Assembly (NCBI GenBank): GCA_036924085.1
Contig: JAVGWX010000001.1
Coordinates: forward strand, 947,603-1,011,602
DNA from: Ariolimax columbianus
Lineage: Eukaryota; Mollusca; Gastropoda; Stylommatophora; Arionidae
Reading direction: 5' to 3'
Length of the DNA stretch: 64,000 nt
Shown in pieces: positions 44,871 to 56,221 of this stretch. The notes beneath the pieces were generated by a model. The model was not told the origin of the DNA, did no database searches, and worked only from the letters and a program-made list of their open reading frames with translations. Each line of letters opens with the position of its first letter. Positions within the stretch are counted from its first letter, which is position 1. Position numbers and translations under genes: made by a program.

Positions 44871-45337
44871 AAATCTCCTGAATTTATCTCTACAATGTCT
44901 TATATAGACTCTCTTCTTAGCTCTAGATACAAACATGACTGTAAAGTGGTCCTCCCTAGTTGGCTGGTTAACCATCCATATAATTTGGTTCCATCCATCT
45001 AGTATCTTATTGGATGCTATATCCCGAAGTCACTGTCATTCTACATGTGCTAGCCTAGCGTGCGAGTACGTGTTGTCACCCTAACCCCAACCAATTATGT
45101 CTGGTACCAGGATGGTCAGTCCGACACCCACCCTCAATCTAGACATGTTTTCCACTTATAAGAGAATATTAAACTCTCGCTCCCTGGTCGACCTAGTGTC
45201 GACCCCGGCATTACTTGGCCTTGAAGTGACCTGGACTCGTCAACCAATATTCAGGCAACTTTTGACTCCCAGAGAATACAGTCACCAGCCCACATTTCAC
45301 AGCACTTTCCGCGTATGCTCCACAGGGAACTGTTACA
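44101..45337. mobile_element. Solo LTR with 4-bp target duplication, copy C
   Basis: 1237 bp starting TGTGACATGG and ending GGGAACTGTTACA. It is flanked directly by GCAG on both sides (44097-44100 and 45338-45341), as expected for integration of an LTR retrotransposon followed by LTR-LTR recombination. The right about 160 bp match 12776-12903 and 49030-49160. A CT run sits in the middle (44831-44868), as in the other copies. Bases about 44600-44752 match 2.6-2.99 kb. No coding region is present and the parent element is not in the window. A terminal-inverted-repeat DNA transposon is the alternative. Confidence 0.7.
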
Positions 45338-45354
45338 GCAGTGTTAGTGTTCAT

Positions 45355-45925
45355 GTGTGAGAGAGAGAGTGTGTATATGTTACTTGTATCTTCTCTAATT
45401 TATGGAAACTTAGGCACCCTCTCCCTCTCTTTCTCTCTCTCTCTCTCTCTTTCGCTCTCTTTCTCTCTCTCTCTTTCTCTCTCTCTCACTCTTTATCTCT
45501 ATGTATCTGTTCCGCACTCTGTATTTTTTTTCTCTCTCTCTCTCTGTCTCTTTTCTTCCTGTTTCGTTCTTTTGTTCTTTGTGTCTATATCTATCTGCCA
45601 CTCTCTGTCCGTTTCTGCGTGTATATCTATGTAAATCTCTCTCTATCTCTCTGTCTCTCTCTCTTTCAGTTTCCCTCTCTCTCTTGCATTCTCTCTCCGT
45701 CACTTTGTTTCTCTAAATGTTGTGTCTGCATCAGCCTTTCTGTCTATATTTGTCTCCCTGTTTTCTTTTATCCCTCTATCTATCTCTCTCTCTCTCTGTC
45801 TCTCTCTCTGTCTCTGATTCTTTCATCTCTCTTCCACACTTTCTCTATTCCTCAATTCTTCAACCTCCATCTCTCCTTCTTTTTCTTGTCCCTTCTCTCA
45901 CTCTCTTCCCATACCTCATTTCATG
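45355..45925. repeat. CT-rich polypyrimidine tract
   Basis: CT runs interrupted by short T- and TGT-containing pieces. Open frames are artefacts. Confidence 0.93.
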
Positions 45926-45934
45926 TCATGATCA

Positions 45935-46205
45935 GTACCTCACATCACGCCAAAGACCTCCCATCACGCCAGGCTAAGCCCTCACATCACGTCAGGCTAA
46001 GCCCTCACATCACGCCAGACTAAGACCTCCCATCACACCAGGCTAAGACCTCACATCACGCCAGACTAAGACCTCCCATCACACCAGGCTAAGACCTCAC
46101 ATCACGTCAGGTTAAGACCTCACATCACGTCAGGCTAAGACCTCACATCATGTCAGGATAAGACCTCAAATCACGCCAGGCTAAGACCTCACATCACGCC
46201 AGGCT
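45935..46205. repeat. 23-bp array (CCTCACATCACGCCAGGCTA), about 11.5 units
   Basis: Units of the quoted 20 bases plus AGA, with CCCATCACACC and GTCAGG variants. Confidence 0.94.
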
Positions 46206-46390
46206 TCTGTACACAATACTCCAAACATATACACAGTACTTCCCACCTGTATACAGTACTCCACATCTGTACATAGTACTCCACACCTGTACAGTACTCC
46301 ACATCTGTTCACAGTACTCCAGATCTGTACACAGTACTCCACACCTGTACACAGTACTGCACACCTGTACACAGTACTCCAATCTAGGTC
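46205..46390. repeat. About 21-bp array derived from CR1 coding sequence
   Basis: Units TCCACACCTGTACACAGTAC encode CVQVWS on the minus strand, the thumb motif of the adjoining CR1 copy, whose sequence continues in phase to the right (CCAATCTAGGTCTAACTAA). Confidence 0.9.
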
Positions 46391-47824
46391 TAACTAATGC
46401 TTTGTACAGTTCTTGATCATATCTTTAATATTTCTTTTTATCATATCTAAAATTGCAAGTGCCTTTTTCACTGCTACCTGAACTTGCTCACTCACCTTAC
46501 CTGTATGATCTATTATAACCCCTAGGACCCTTTCCTTATCTATCTTTCTAATAATTTTTCTCGCCCATTCTGTAATTATGTTCCATATTGGATCTACCCA
46601 TGTGGATGACTGTACATTTATCTACATTAAACTCCATTTACCAGCTCACATACCATTTTTGAATTTGATCTAAATCCAACCTCAATATATCCACATCTGC
46701 TTTAGATGAGACACTACTGCATAGTTTTGTGTCATCAGGAAATTTTGCAATCATGGATCCCATATCAATGTCCAAATCGTTTATATAGATCAAGAACAAA
46801 ATAGGCCCTAAAACCGAGCCCTGTGGCACTCCACTTTTTACTTCACACCACTCAGAGTACTCCTTATTTATGCCCACCCTCTACCTTCTTCCCGTTAACC
46901 AATTTTCAATCCATTTGGCTAATTTCCCATCTATTCCATGTGATTTTAACTTTCCGAGATACTCTATCATAGGTCTTCGCAAAGTCAAGATAAATAGCTT
47001 CTACTGGCTCCCCTTTATCTATGATTTTAGTAACCTCCTCCATGAATTCTAATAGATTTGTTAAGCATGATCTCCCTCTAGTAAACCCATGCTAACTATT
47101 TCTAATTAGATTAAACTTGTCTAAATGCATTACAATGTTTTCTTTGATTATTGACTCTAACAATTTACAGACTATGCTCGTTAAGCTTACAGGTCTTAAT
47201 TCGCTGGATGAGATTTTTTGCCCTTTTTGAATAAGGAGATCACTCCTGCATCTTTCCAATCCCGTGGAACAATCCCTTTTATAAGTGATTGAGAACATAA
47301 TATAGCCAATGCTTTTACTAGTTGGTCTCTAATTTCAAACAGCAATTTTGAATGAATACCATCTTGACCTGGACATTTATCCACTTTCGACCAATCCAAT
47401 CTTATATAAACCATTTCGTCTGTAATACAGATTGATCTTAATCCCGCTGTATCCAAGTTTTTATTGCAAAATATATATAGACTAATGAATCTTGCAACAG
47501 ACTTCTTATGTGTAGACTGTGCCAAAGTACTGATTGAGTAGATTAGCTGCCTCCCTATTATCACTTATCATTTTCCCTGTACTGTCTATGAGAGGGCCTA
47601 CTTTGTCTTTCGTTTTTTGTTTATTTCTAACTTAAGAAAAGAAGTTTTTATTATCAGTCTTGATCCTATGAGCGTTTTTTTTTTCCAAGTCTATTTTTGC
47701 CACTTCATTCACTTTCTGAGTCATGTTTTGCATGTCCAAATATTTTTAATATGTTTCTTTTGGTTTTCCTGCCTTCAATATATTTTTTCCACTGTTTATT
47801 TTTAGCTCTTTTACATGTAACTTC
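46390..47824 (-). mobile_element. CR1-like LINE, internal part
   Basis: Minus-strand [38 protein letters not shown] (Pro in place of Ala in the FADD motif), KLLESIIKENI and the upstream finger region (PGQDGIHSKLLFEIRD). Several frameshifts. It lacks the 3' end, which is replaced by the CVQVWS array, and it is cut on the right by another LINE piece at 47825. Confidence 0.92.
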
Positions 47825-47974
47825 GAATGTCCGCCATCCATCGCACGAAAACCTCCACCACTCTCATCTCACGCTCCCCCGAAGAGAGACAATTACAATA
47901 AAGATAGGCAATCAACAAATACCCCAGTTGGATACATTCACATTCGTTGGAGTCACATTTGAAGGGAGACTTAC
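47825..47974 (+). mobile_element. Fragment of a different LINE RT (thumb)
   Basis: The plus-strand frame reads TLPRRETITIKIGNQQIPQL, then DTFTFVGVTFEGRLT, the RT connection motif (usually FTFLGVTFD.RLTW). It ends exactly where the LTR-like element begins (TGTAACAG at 47975). Its orientation is opposite to the CR1 piece beside it. Confidence 0.75.
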
Positions 47975-49160
47975 TGTAACAGCTCCAGCTGACTGAACTA
48001 CCGCAGCAGATGGTGAAAGGTGTTTGTACTAAATATATTCTCACTTATAACAAATTAACTATGGCACTAGTTGGAATTAAAACACACCAATGAAACTTTT
48101 TTTCTACATGTTCACAACTGACTCTCCATTTTTCACTCAAAACAAAACCTGTCTGGCTGTAAGAAATATTAACTAAACTAAACTAAAAGAAACTTGATTA
48201 CAAACTACAACTTGATAGACGAACCCAAACTTGATAGACGAACTGAAACTTGATAGACGAACCGTTATGTGGATTGCCACAGAATGGAATATTCATTTCT
48301 CTTGTCCAACCAAGGAGATCCGTCCGTGGTCCTATTCTTCTCGACGACTGTCGCTTGTGGTGATCGCTGAAGTGCTGGATCCCTGTGCTAGTCAAATATC
48401 TCTAGTTAGATGCTAGATTGTTTAGATACTGTTAGATGCTGAATTCTTGAGATACTTCTGTTAGACGCTTGACTCTAATCAGTAATGCAAATAAATAGCA
48501 TCTAAGAAGACTAACTAGTGCGTATTCCTCCTAGCGCACTACTATATTTGTTTCTACCACTTGCAATGCGAAACATCAATTTCATTACTATTACTTCTCC
48601 CTGATTTGCTGCTCAGCATCTGGACTCTCGTGGCAAAATATTGTCTGTCAAAAACATCTCTCTCCCAAAATCTATCTGCTTTCTCTTCACCGATATCAAG
48701 ACGGTCCTGTTCTCCTTGTTGCTCGCCGCTCTCTCTCTCTCGCTCTCATCTCCCTATCCAGCCTCCTCTCCATCCAGCCTCCTCTCCATCCAGCCGCCTG
48801 AGCCAAACTTTCTCTCGAGTTATATACACTCAAGCAAAGTCCGAGCTCGACCAATGGATTTCAGGGAATGACTATATTCAGTCTTATTGGAGCGAAACAC
48901 TTTGCACACCTGTCACTCATTCTCTCGCAGCAAGCCCCGCTGCAATTCCGTCTGTCAATCAATCTCCCCCTACCAAAATCGGAAGGCCAGTGGTCAGTTT
49001 CTACCTGTCCACATTCCTTACCCCAACTCTGTTATCCTTTGGTGAGACGGTGAGTGACCTTGACATGCATTCAGGTAGCTTTAAGCTTTAACATGTTCAG
49101 GAATCAGAAACCACCTCACCCCTGTCCTAAACTTCCCTTGCTCCTGCGGGAACTGTTACA
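47975..49160. mobile_element. Solo-LTR-like element, copy D
   Basis: 1186 bp with inverted termini TGTAACAGCTCC and GGGAACTGTTACA. The left half matches 31.2-31.9 kb and the right end matches 45180-45337 and 12776-12903. It includes GCAAATAAA near 48488 and a CT run near 48735. No 4-bp target duplication was found (TTAC versus ATTC), so one flank may have been lost. No coding region. Confidence 0.65.
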
Positions 49161-49481
49161 ATTCTTTTAACCACTTTACCTAAACATGAGGTGAGCGACA
49201 CAGGGCTATAGCTTCCAGGTGTTCCAGGTTGTTTCCCTTTCTTCAACCACTTGATCTGCTAGATAAAACACTTTTAAAGGACTCATGTAACATGGACTCC
49301 ACCAAAATATTTGCCTTTAAACATCATTTAATTAGTTAAAGATCTCAGCTTTCTTAGTGTTTGATACAACTTCTGGCCAGGGGTGTTGTGTCTGACTTTC
49401 TCTTGCTCCCTTCAAGGCTGCTCAGTAATCTCTACGCTTTGTTCCCTTCTCTTTTTAGATCCAGCTTGCCTCAATTTTACA
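49161..49481 (-). mobile_element. Short LINE RT trace
   Basis: The minus strand near 49185-49260 reads IKWLKKGKQPGTPGSYSPVSLTS-like residues, resembling the KKG...NYRPVSLTS finger motif of non-LTR RTs. The remainder is not recognisable. Confidence 0.4.
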
Positions 49482-50250
49482 GCAGGGGAATTATCTCTGT
49501 TGTGTGGGCCTTGGTAACTTCTGGCACAGAGCAGAGAAATTATCTCTGTTGTGTGGGCCTTGGTAACTTCTGGCACAGAGCAGGGAAATTATCTCTGTTG
49601 TGTGGGCCTTGGTAACTTCTGGCACAGAGCAGGGAAATTATCTCTGTTGTGTGGGCCTTGGTAACTTCTGGCACAGAGCAGGGAAATTATCTCTGTTGTG
49701 TGGGCCTTGGTAACTTCTGGCACAGAGCAAGGGAATTATCTCTGTTGTGTGGGCCTTGCTAACTTCTGGCACAGAGCAGGGGAATTATCTCTGTTGTGTG
49801 GGCCTTTGTAACTTCTGGCACAGAGCAGAGGAATTATCTCTGTTGTGTGGGCCTTGGTAACTTCTGGCACAGAGCAGGGGAATTATCTCTGTTGTGTGGG
49901 CCTTGGTAACTCCTGGCACAGAGCAGAGGAATTATCTCTGTTGTGTGGGCCTTGGTAACTTCTGGCACAGAGCAGGGGAATTATCTCTGTTGTGTGGGCC
50001 TTGCTAACTTCTGGCACAGAGCAGGAGAATTATCTCTGTTGTGTGGGCCTGGCTAACTTCTGGCACAGAGCAGGGGAATTATCTCTGTTGTGTGGGCCTT
50101 GCTAACTTCTGGCACAGAGCAGGGGAATTATCTCTGTTGTGTGGGCCTTGCTAACTTCTGGCACAGAGCAGGGGAATTATCTCTGTTGTGTGGGCCTTGG
50201 TAACTTCTGGCACAGAGAAGGAGAATTATCTCTGTTGTGTGGGCTTGGTA
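49482..50250. repeat. 49-bp array, about 15.7 units
   Basis: Units with GGGAATTATCTCTGTTGTGT and GGCCTTGGTAACTTCTGG. Few variants (GCTAAC for GGTAAC, AGAGGAAT for GGGGAAT). Confidence 0.97.
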
Positions 50251-50394
50251 ACCAAGACGACGCCCGAGCTCGTTTGAAGAATATTTATTGTTTTCGGGCA
50301 TTGGCGTATTGGGTGTTTTACTGCAGACTTATGCCTCACAAAGAGCACACTAGGTTTGCCTTCTCCATGTGTGATAGATGTATTTGTCTACGTG
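50251..50394. other. Unique sequence
   Basis: Nothing recognised. Confidence 0.35.
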
Positions 50395-51175
50395 TGACCA
50401 GTAGCTCTCTATAGCACTCCTCTCCCACATGTCACAAGTAGCTCCCTATAGCACGCCCCTCCCCTCTCTGTCACCACTAGCTCTCTATAGCACGCCCCTT
50501 CCCCTGTCACCAGTAGCTCTCTATAGCACGCCCCTTCCCCTGTCACCAGTAGCTCTCTATAGCACCCCACTCCCACATGTCACCTCTAGCTCCCTATAGC
50601 ACGCTCCTCCCCTCTCTGTCACCTCTAGCTCCCTATAGCACACCACTCCCCTCTCTGTCACCTCTAGCTCCCTATAGTACGCCTCTCCCCTCTCTGTCAC
50701 CTCTAGCTCCCTATAGCACACCACTCCCCTCTATGTCACCTCTAGCTCGCTATAGCACGCCCCTCCCCTCTCTGTCACCTCTAGCTCCCTATATCACACC
50801 CCTCCCCTCTCTGTCACCTCTAGCTCCCTATAGTACGCCCCTCCCCTCTCTGTCACCTCTAGCTCCCTATACCACGCCCCCCTCTCTGTCACATGTAGCT
50901 CTCTACAGCATCCCTCAACGTCACATGTAGCTTTCTATAGCACGCCCTTCCTGTCACATGTAGCTTTCTATAGCACCCCTCCACGTCACATGTAGCTCTC
51001 TATAGCACGCCCCTCCCGTCACATGTAGCTCTCTATAGCACGCCCCTCCTGTCACATGTAGCTCTCTATGGCACGCCATTCCTGTCACATGTAGCTCTCT
51101 ATAGCACGCCCCTCCCGTCACATGTAGCTCTCTATAGCACGCCCCTCCTGTCACATGTTGCTCTCTATAGCACCC
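50395..51175. repeat. 33- to 39-bp array (AGCTCTCTATAGCACGCCCC)
   Basis: Two subtypes: GTCACCTCTAGCTCCCTATA units on the left and shorter GTCACATGTAGCTCTCTATA units on the right. Confidence 0.95.
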
Positions 51176-51469
51176 CCTCATCACTGACAAGAAAGCCCAG
51201 CTCCCCAGCTTATGGTGGTGAATGTTTCGGACTGCATCTCTAGACTTCCCTTGTGATCGCCTTGTTAGCGAGTGCAGGAGGTGACGACCTGAGCCTCCCT
51301 GAATGAAATGCCTGGCTGAAGTGTTGTGTGTGTCGATAATGTCTCCAGTTCGGGACAATCCAACGCGCGGGGGAGTTGGTGGCCTCCATTTTCGTGGTAC
51401 GGAAGACTGCGTGTGTCCTAAACTAAGAGTCTGGCGTCGGTTTCTGACTAACGAACAGACTTTATTTTT
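51176..51469. other. Unique sequence
   Basis: Open on the minus strand for part of its length, without a recognisable domain. Confidence 0.35.
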
Positions 51470-51690
51470 ATAGACAGACTAACACAGACTAACTTAACTT
51501 GAATAGACAGACTAACATAAACTAACATAACTTGTATAGACAGACTAACAGAAACTAACTGAACTTGTATAGACAGACTAACAGAGACTAACAACTTATA
51601 TAGACAGATTAACAGAGACTAACTTAACTTGCATAGGCAGACTAACAGAGACTAACTTAACTTGTATAGACAGACAAACAGAGACTAACT
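51470..51690. repeat. 33-bp array, about 6.7 units
   Basis: Units with GACTAACAGAGACTAACTTA and ACTTGTATAGACA. Confidence 0.92.
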
Positions 51691-51696
51691 TTACTT

Positions 51697-51845
51697 GAGT
51701 TGGTCTGTATTTGCTTTGTCTGAAGATGTGTTGAGTTGATCTGTATTTGCTTTGTCTGAATATGTGTTGAGTTGGTCTGTATTTGCTTTGTCTGAAGATG
51801 AGTTGTTGGTCTGAATTTGCTTTGTCTGAAGATGTGTTGAGTTGC
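51697..51845. repeat. 36-bp array, about 4 units
   Basis: Units with TCTGTATTTGCTTTGTCTGA and AGATGTGTTGAGTTGG. Confidence 0.9.
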
Positions 51846-52079
51846 TTAGATAAGGTTGGAGTGCGTGAAGGGAGGGCTCTCTAGAATAGAATACAAATTA
51901 GGAGGGGGAGGGGGCTTGTTATTTAAGATACTTTAAGCGATTTGACCTGGGGAGGGGAGGGGTGTACAGATTACGCAATGATTTGATTAACATGAGCAGG
52001 CATGTAGTAGGTCGGGGGGAGTGGTAAGTTTTGGTATCAAGTATGTCCTTCTTCTTGTGTCTGGGTATCAATGATGAGA
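51846..52079. other. Unique sequence
   Basis: Nothing recognised. Confidence 0.35.
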
Positions 52080-52480
52080 AAGAAAGTGATAGATGGAAAG
52101 AGAGAGAGTCAGAGAGAGTGAGAGAGTGAGATAGTGATATAGAGAGGGATAGAGAGAAATAGAGAGTGAGAGAGAGAGTTTGTGTGAGAGAGTGAGATAG
52201 AGAGAGTGAGAGAGTGAGAGTGAGAGTGAGAGTGAGAGAGTGAGGAAGAGTGAGATAAAGTGAGATAGCTAGAAATAAAGAGAGAGTGAGAGAGAGAGTG
52301 AGGAGATAGAGTGAGTTTACGTGAGAGAGTGAGATAGAGAGAGAGTGAGAGAGAGAGTGAGTGAGAAAGAGTGTGAGAGAGATAGAGAGAGTCAGAGAGA
52401 GTGTGTGAGTGAGAGAGAGACAGTGAGAGTGTGTGAGTGAGAGAGAATGAGAGAATGAGTGAGACAGAGTGATAGAGCGA
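52080..52480. repeat. GAGAGT polypurine tract
   Basis: GAGAGTGAGAGAGTGAGA-type repeats of 400 bp. The SLSLSHSLT minus frame is an artefact. Confidence 0.95.
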
Positions 52481-53109
52481 CAGACATGAGCGCGTACAAA
52501 TAACAGCACCCCCTCCTCCCCCCCCCGGTGACCGAGTGGCTTGCCTGCCTCCCTACCATAGGTGCAGGGCACGTTGAGTTGGCGCGCTCAGCCATCGACA
52601 GCCCTCTGCTGTGTGCACGCGTGCGACTCACGCGGTATGAGAGGGAACATCAGGGTTCTGTGACTGCAGGCCGTCGTGGATCTCGGGACGGATGCTGTGA
52701 CAGGCCAGGTGCTCAACTCTGTCCCTCACAGGACACCTAGCTAGCTATTTCAGTCTTATGTGGCCTGCAGGGATAAAAGGTGGCTTGTTTTATGTGTTCT
52801 CGGACATGGTTCGCAGTGACCTTCTGCGGGAGGCGAAACTTGTGGCTCCCTGTTAGAGGTCGCGGCATGTGTATTATTCTCACCTGTGTTACTGATCTCG
52901 TGTCTAGCACGTGCGTGCCACCGATGCCAGGTAGCATATCCTGGGAACCGATTCCCCACCCACCACCTCCCCGCCTCACGTGTTAGAATATGGCCATGTG
53001 TTCCGTACAGTTTATCAACCAGTATAGGGGGAATGGTTGACCGGTTCCAGGCTGGGGATGTTCATTTCTCACAACCTGCCTGCGTAGTCTTACATCAGTT
53101 ATTCTTGAA
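52481..53109. other. Unique sequence
   Basis: A box-A-like GTGACCGAGTGG occurs at about 52529, without a box B at the right distance. Otherwise nothing recognised. Confidence 0.35.
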
Positions 53110-53434
53110 TATATTTGACATGTCGTGTTGTCATATGTCAGATCAGCACATTTAATATATTTGACATGTCGTGTTGTCAATTGTCAGATCAGCACATTTA
53201 ATATATTTGACATGTCGTGTTGTCATATGTCAGATCAGCACATTTAATATATTTGACATGTCGTGTTGTCAATTGTCAGATCAGCACATTTAATATATTT
53301 GACATGTCGTGTTGTCAATTGTCAGATCAGCACATTTAATATATTTGACATGTCGTGTTGTCAATTGTCAGATCAGCACATTTAATATATTTGACATGTC
53401 GTGTTGTCAATTGTCAGATCAGCACATTTAATAT
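53110..53434. repeat. 46-bp array, about 7 units
   Basis: Units with ATATTTGACATGTCGTGTTG and CAGATCAGCACATTTAAT. Only the TCATATGTCA versus TCAATTGTCA site varies, and both forms are palindromic. Confidence 0.96.
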
Positions 53435-53469
53435 CCTGTTCACGAGATTAATAAAACGCTATTTTTGAC

Positions 53470-54043
53470 TGACACATCTAGATATTGTAGTGTTGACGAA
53501 CTGTTCGATTCACACACCTAGCTATTGTAGTGTTTAATTATTTCTCCTTCTACACACCTAGATATTGTAGAGTTGCCGAACTGTACCAGTGGAACACTGA
53601 AATATTGTAGTATTGCCGAAATATTCCACCACACACCTGAATATATAGTAGTGTTCACAAATTGTTCCAGTGAAACAGCTGGATATTGTAGTGTTGCCGA
53701 ACTGTTCAATTGGCACACCTAAATATTGTAGTGTACGCAGACTACCATTGGCACACCTAGATATTGTAGTATACACAGACTGTACCATTGGCACACCTAA
53801 ATATTGTAGTGTACACAGACTGTACCATTGGCACACCTAAATATTGTAGTGTACGCAGACTACCATTGGCACACCTAGATATTGTAGTATACACAGACTG
53901 TACCATTGGCACACCTAAATATTGTAGTGTACGCAGACTACCATTGGAACACCTAGATATTGTAGTATACACAGACTGTACCATTGGCATACCTAAATAT
54001 TGTAGTATACACAGACTGTACTAATGGCACACCTAGAAATTGT
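53470..54043. repeat. 37- to 43-bp ATATTGTAGTGT array, left part
   Basis: Units with ATATTGTAGTGTACACAGAC and ACCATTGGCACACCTA. Degenerate on the left (GACGAACTGTTC form), regular at 53710-54040. Interrupted by a CR1 insertion after ATTGTA. Confidence 0.92.
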
Positions 54044-55227
54044 AACATAACTTACCGTCTTTTTACTGGTTTATAAGTTCTTGCAGAGTCTATTTACAAC
54101 CAGTTTCTTTTACATTTCCTTGCTTTAAAAGTTAATGATTTCGAATTTATTTTTAAACGTATTAATTGCACCTGTTTCCACTATTGTTTTGTGGCAATGC
54201 ATTTCAAGCATTCACCACTCTCTGACAAAAAAAATGTATCTTAATATATATTCTGGACCTTTCTTTAGTTAATAAGTAGTTATTCCCTCTTGTTATGTGG
54301 GTGGTTGCATTTTGAAAAAACTTGTTAGTCTAATTTATCCATACCTCTGATCATCTTATAAACCTGTATTAAGTGACCTCCAATTCTTCTCTCTTCGAGA
54401 CACTGTAGGCCGGATTTTTCTTAATCTTTCCTCATAACTGTAATTCTGGAATCCCACTATCATCTTTGTCACTCTTTTTAAAAAATCCTTTCCAGCATGT
54501 TTATATCCCCTCTATGACAAGGACTCCACACCTGTACACAGTACTCCAATCTAGGTCTAACTAATGGTTTATACAGTTTGACTATCACTTCCTTGCTCCT
54601 ATGTTTAATATTTCCTGATATCATACCTAAAATTGCATTTGTCTTTTTCACTGCTACCTTAACTTGCTCACTCACCTTACCTGTATGATCTATTATAACC
54701 CCTAGGTCCCTTTCCCTTTCTATATTTCTAATATTGTTCTCCCCCATTCTGTAATTATGTTCCATATCGGATCTATCCATGTGGGCGACCGTACATTTAT
54801 CTACATTAAACTCCATTTGCCAGCTTACAAATCATTCACGAATTTTATCTGAATCCGACCTCAATATATCCACTTCTACTTTAGATGAGACACTACTGCA
54901 TAGTTTTGTGTCATCAGCAAATTTTGCAATCATGGATCTCATATCAATGTCCAAATCGTTTATATATATCAAGAACAATATCGGTCCCAAAACCGAGCCC
55001 TGTGGCACTCCACTTTTTACTTCACACCACTCAGAGTACTCCTTATTTATGCCCACCCTCTGCCTTTTTCCCGTTAACCAATTTTTAATCTATTTGGCAA
55101 CTTCCCCACCTATTCCATGTGATTTTAACTTCATAAATAATCTTTGATGAGGCATTCTGCCAAAGGACCTAGCAAAATATATCATTTTAGTAACCTCCTC
55201 CATGAATTCTAATGGATATGTTAAGCA
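54044..55227 (-). mobile_element. CR1-like LINE, RT and 3' end
   Basis: From the 3' end (TTAAG-type, decayed) through [41 protein letters not shown] and [20 protein letters not shown], in frames 54816-54478 and 55056-54832 on the minus strand. The catalytic FADD is intact, but frames are broken. On its 5' side the sequence runs into a 35-bp array made of its own TRGRSCL codons. Confidence 0.93.
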
Positions 55228-55505
55228 CGATCTCCCTCTAGTAAACCTATGATGACTATTTCTGATCTCCCTCTAGTAAACCTATGATGACTATTTCTGA
55301 TCTCCCTCTAGTAAACCTATAATGACTATTTCTGATCTCCCTCTAGTAAACCTATGATGACTATTTCTGATCTCCCTCTAGTAAACCTATGGTGACTATT
55401 TCTGATCTCCCTCTAGTAAACCTATGGTGACTATTTCTGATCTCCCTCTAGTAAACCTATGATGACTATTTCTGATCTACCTCTAGTAAACCTATGATGA
55501 CTATT
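55228..55505. repeat. 35-bp array derived from CR1 coding sequence, about 8 units
   Basis: Units with TGATCTCCCTCTAGTAAACC and TATGATGACTATTTC at 35-bp spacing (55263, 55298 and onward). On the minus strand the unit is the CR1 stretch encoding NSxHxFTRGRS, present once in the copies at 18.6 and 47.1 kb. Confidence 0.95.
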
Positions 55506-55734
55506 GGTTAGGTGTTAGCGATCTCACATTTCAAAGGCTCGGCTATATGAGGGCGGTAGCCATCTCCTCTCCCTCGCCGCTTTTATTGCCCGGACTTAAC
55601 AGGTACCCATTTAAGGCTGGGTCGACCCGGGAGCCGTTGCGGTCTGAAAAAACATTACCGCCTCAACTGGGGAATGAACCCAGGACTACTCAGATGTGAA
55701 GCCAGAGCGCTAACCACTGCGCTACGCGGCTCCA
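55506..55734 (-). mobile_element. tRNA-derived SINE, family 2
   Basis: On the minus strand, box A TAGCGCAGTGG (55714-55724) and box B GGTTCATTCCC (55670-55680) sit in a tRNA-like leader (GAGCCGCGTAGCGCAGTGGT). A body unlike family 1 follows (GACCGCAACGGCTCCCGGGT). A genuine tRNA is unlikely because of the long non-tRNA body and the mismatched stems. It abuts the resumed ATATTGTAGTGT array. Confidence 0.85.
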
Positions 55735-55945
55735 CAGTGTTGTCGAACTGTTCCATTTATTGAGCTAGATATTGTAGTGTTGATGAACTGTTCCACTGAC
55801 ACACCTGGATATTCTAGTGTTGACGAACTGTTCCACTGACACACCTGGATATTGTAGTGTTTACGAACTGTTGCACTGACACACCTGGATATTGTAGTGC
55901 TTAGACAGCCTAATATTGTAGTACTTAGACAGCCTGTAATTCGTG
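55735..55945. repeat. ATATTGTAGTGT array, right part
   Basis: Units with GATATTGTAGTGTTGACGAA and CTGTTCCACTGACACACCTG resume the array of 53470-54043. Confidence 0.88.
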
Positions 55946-56221
55946 TGCTGACCGCTATAGCTTGGATGTCATATACTAAATTCTTTTTGTGACCATGTTG
56001 GCAGACATAAGTAGCGGTGTGTTTATCAACTTTAAGAAGTTTTGCTTTTCTGCGCTTATGTGAATGCTGGTTTCGTGTGTACACTTGTGTAAGTGTTCTT
56101 AGCCTTATATATGTGTACTTGCTAATGAGTACAAGTTATGTGTGTCCATATGTACAATTTTTGTGTTCCTCTCTTTAATGTATATTTGATTGTAAAATTC
56201 GTGCGTACTGTATAGACTGCC
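55946..56221. other. Unique sequence
   Basis: Nothing recognised. Confidence 0.35.

Noticed and set aside
52529..52620. Box-A-like GTGACCGAGTGG, possible SINE or tRNA
   Set aside because: No box B at the expected distance and no recurrence elsewhere in the window.
55650..55734. A functional tRNA gene on the minus strand
   Set aside because: The tRNA-like leader continues into a long GC-rich body and lacks matched end stems; called a SINE.
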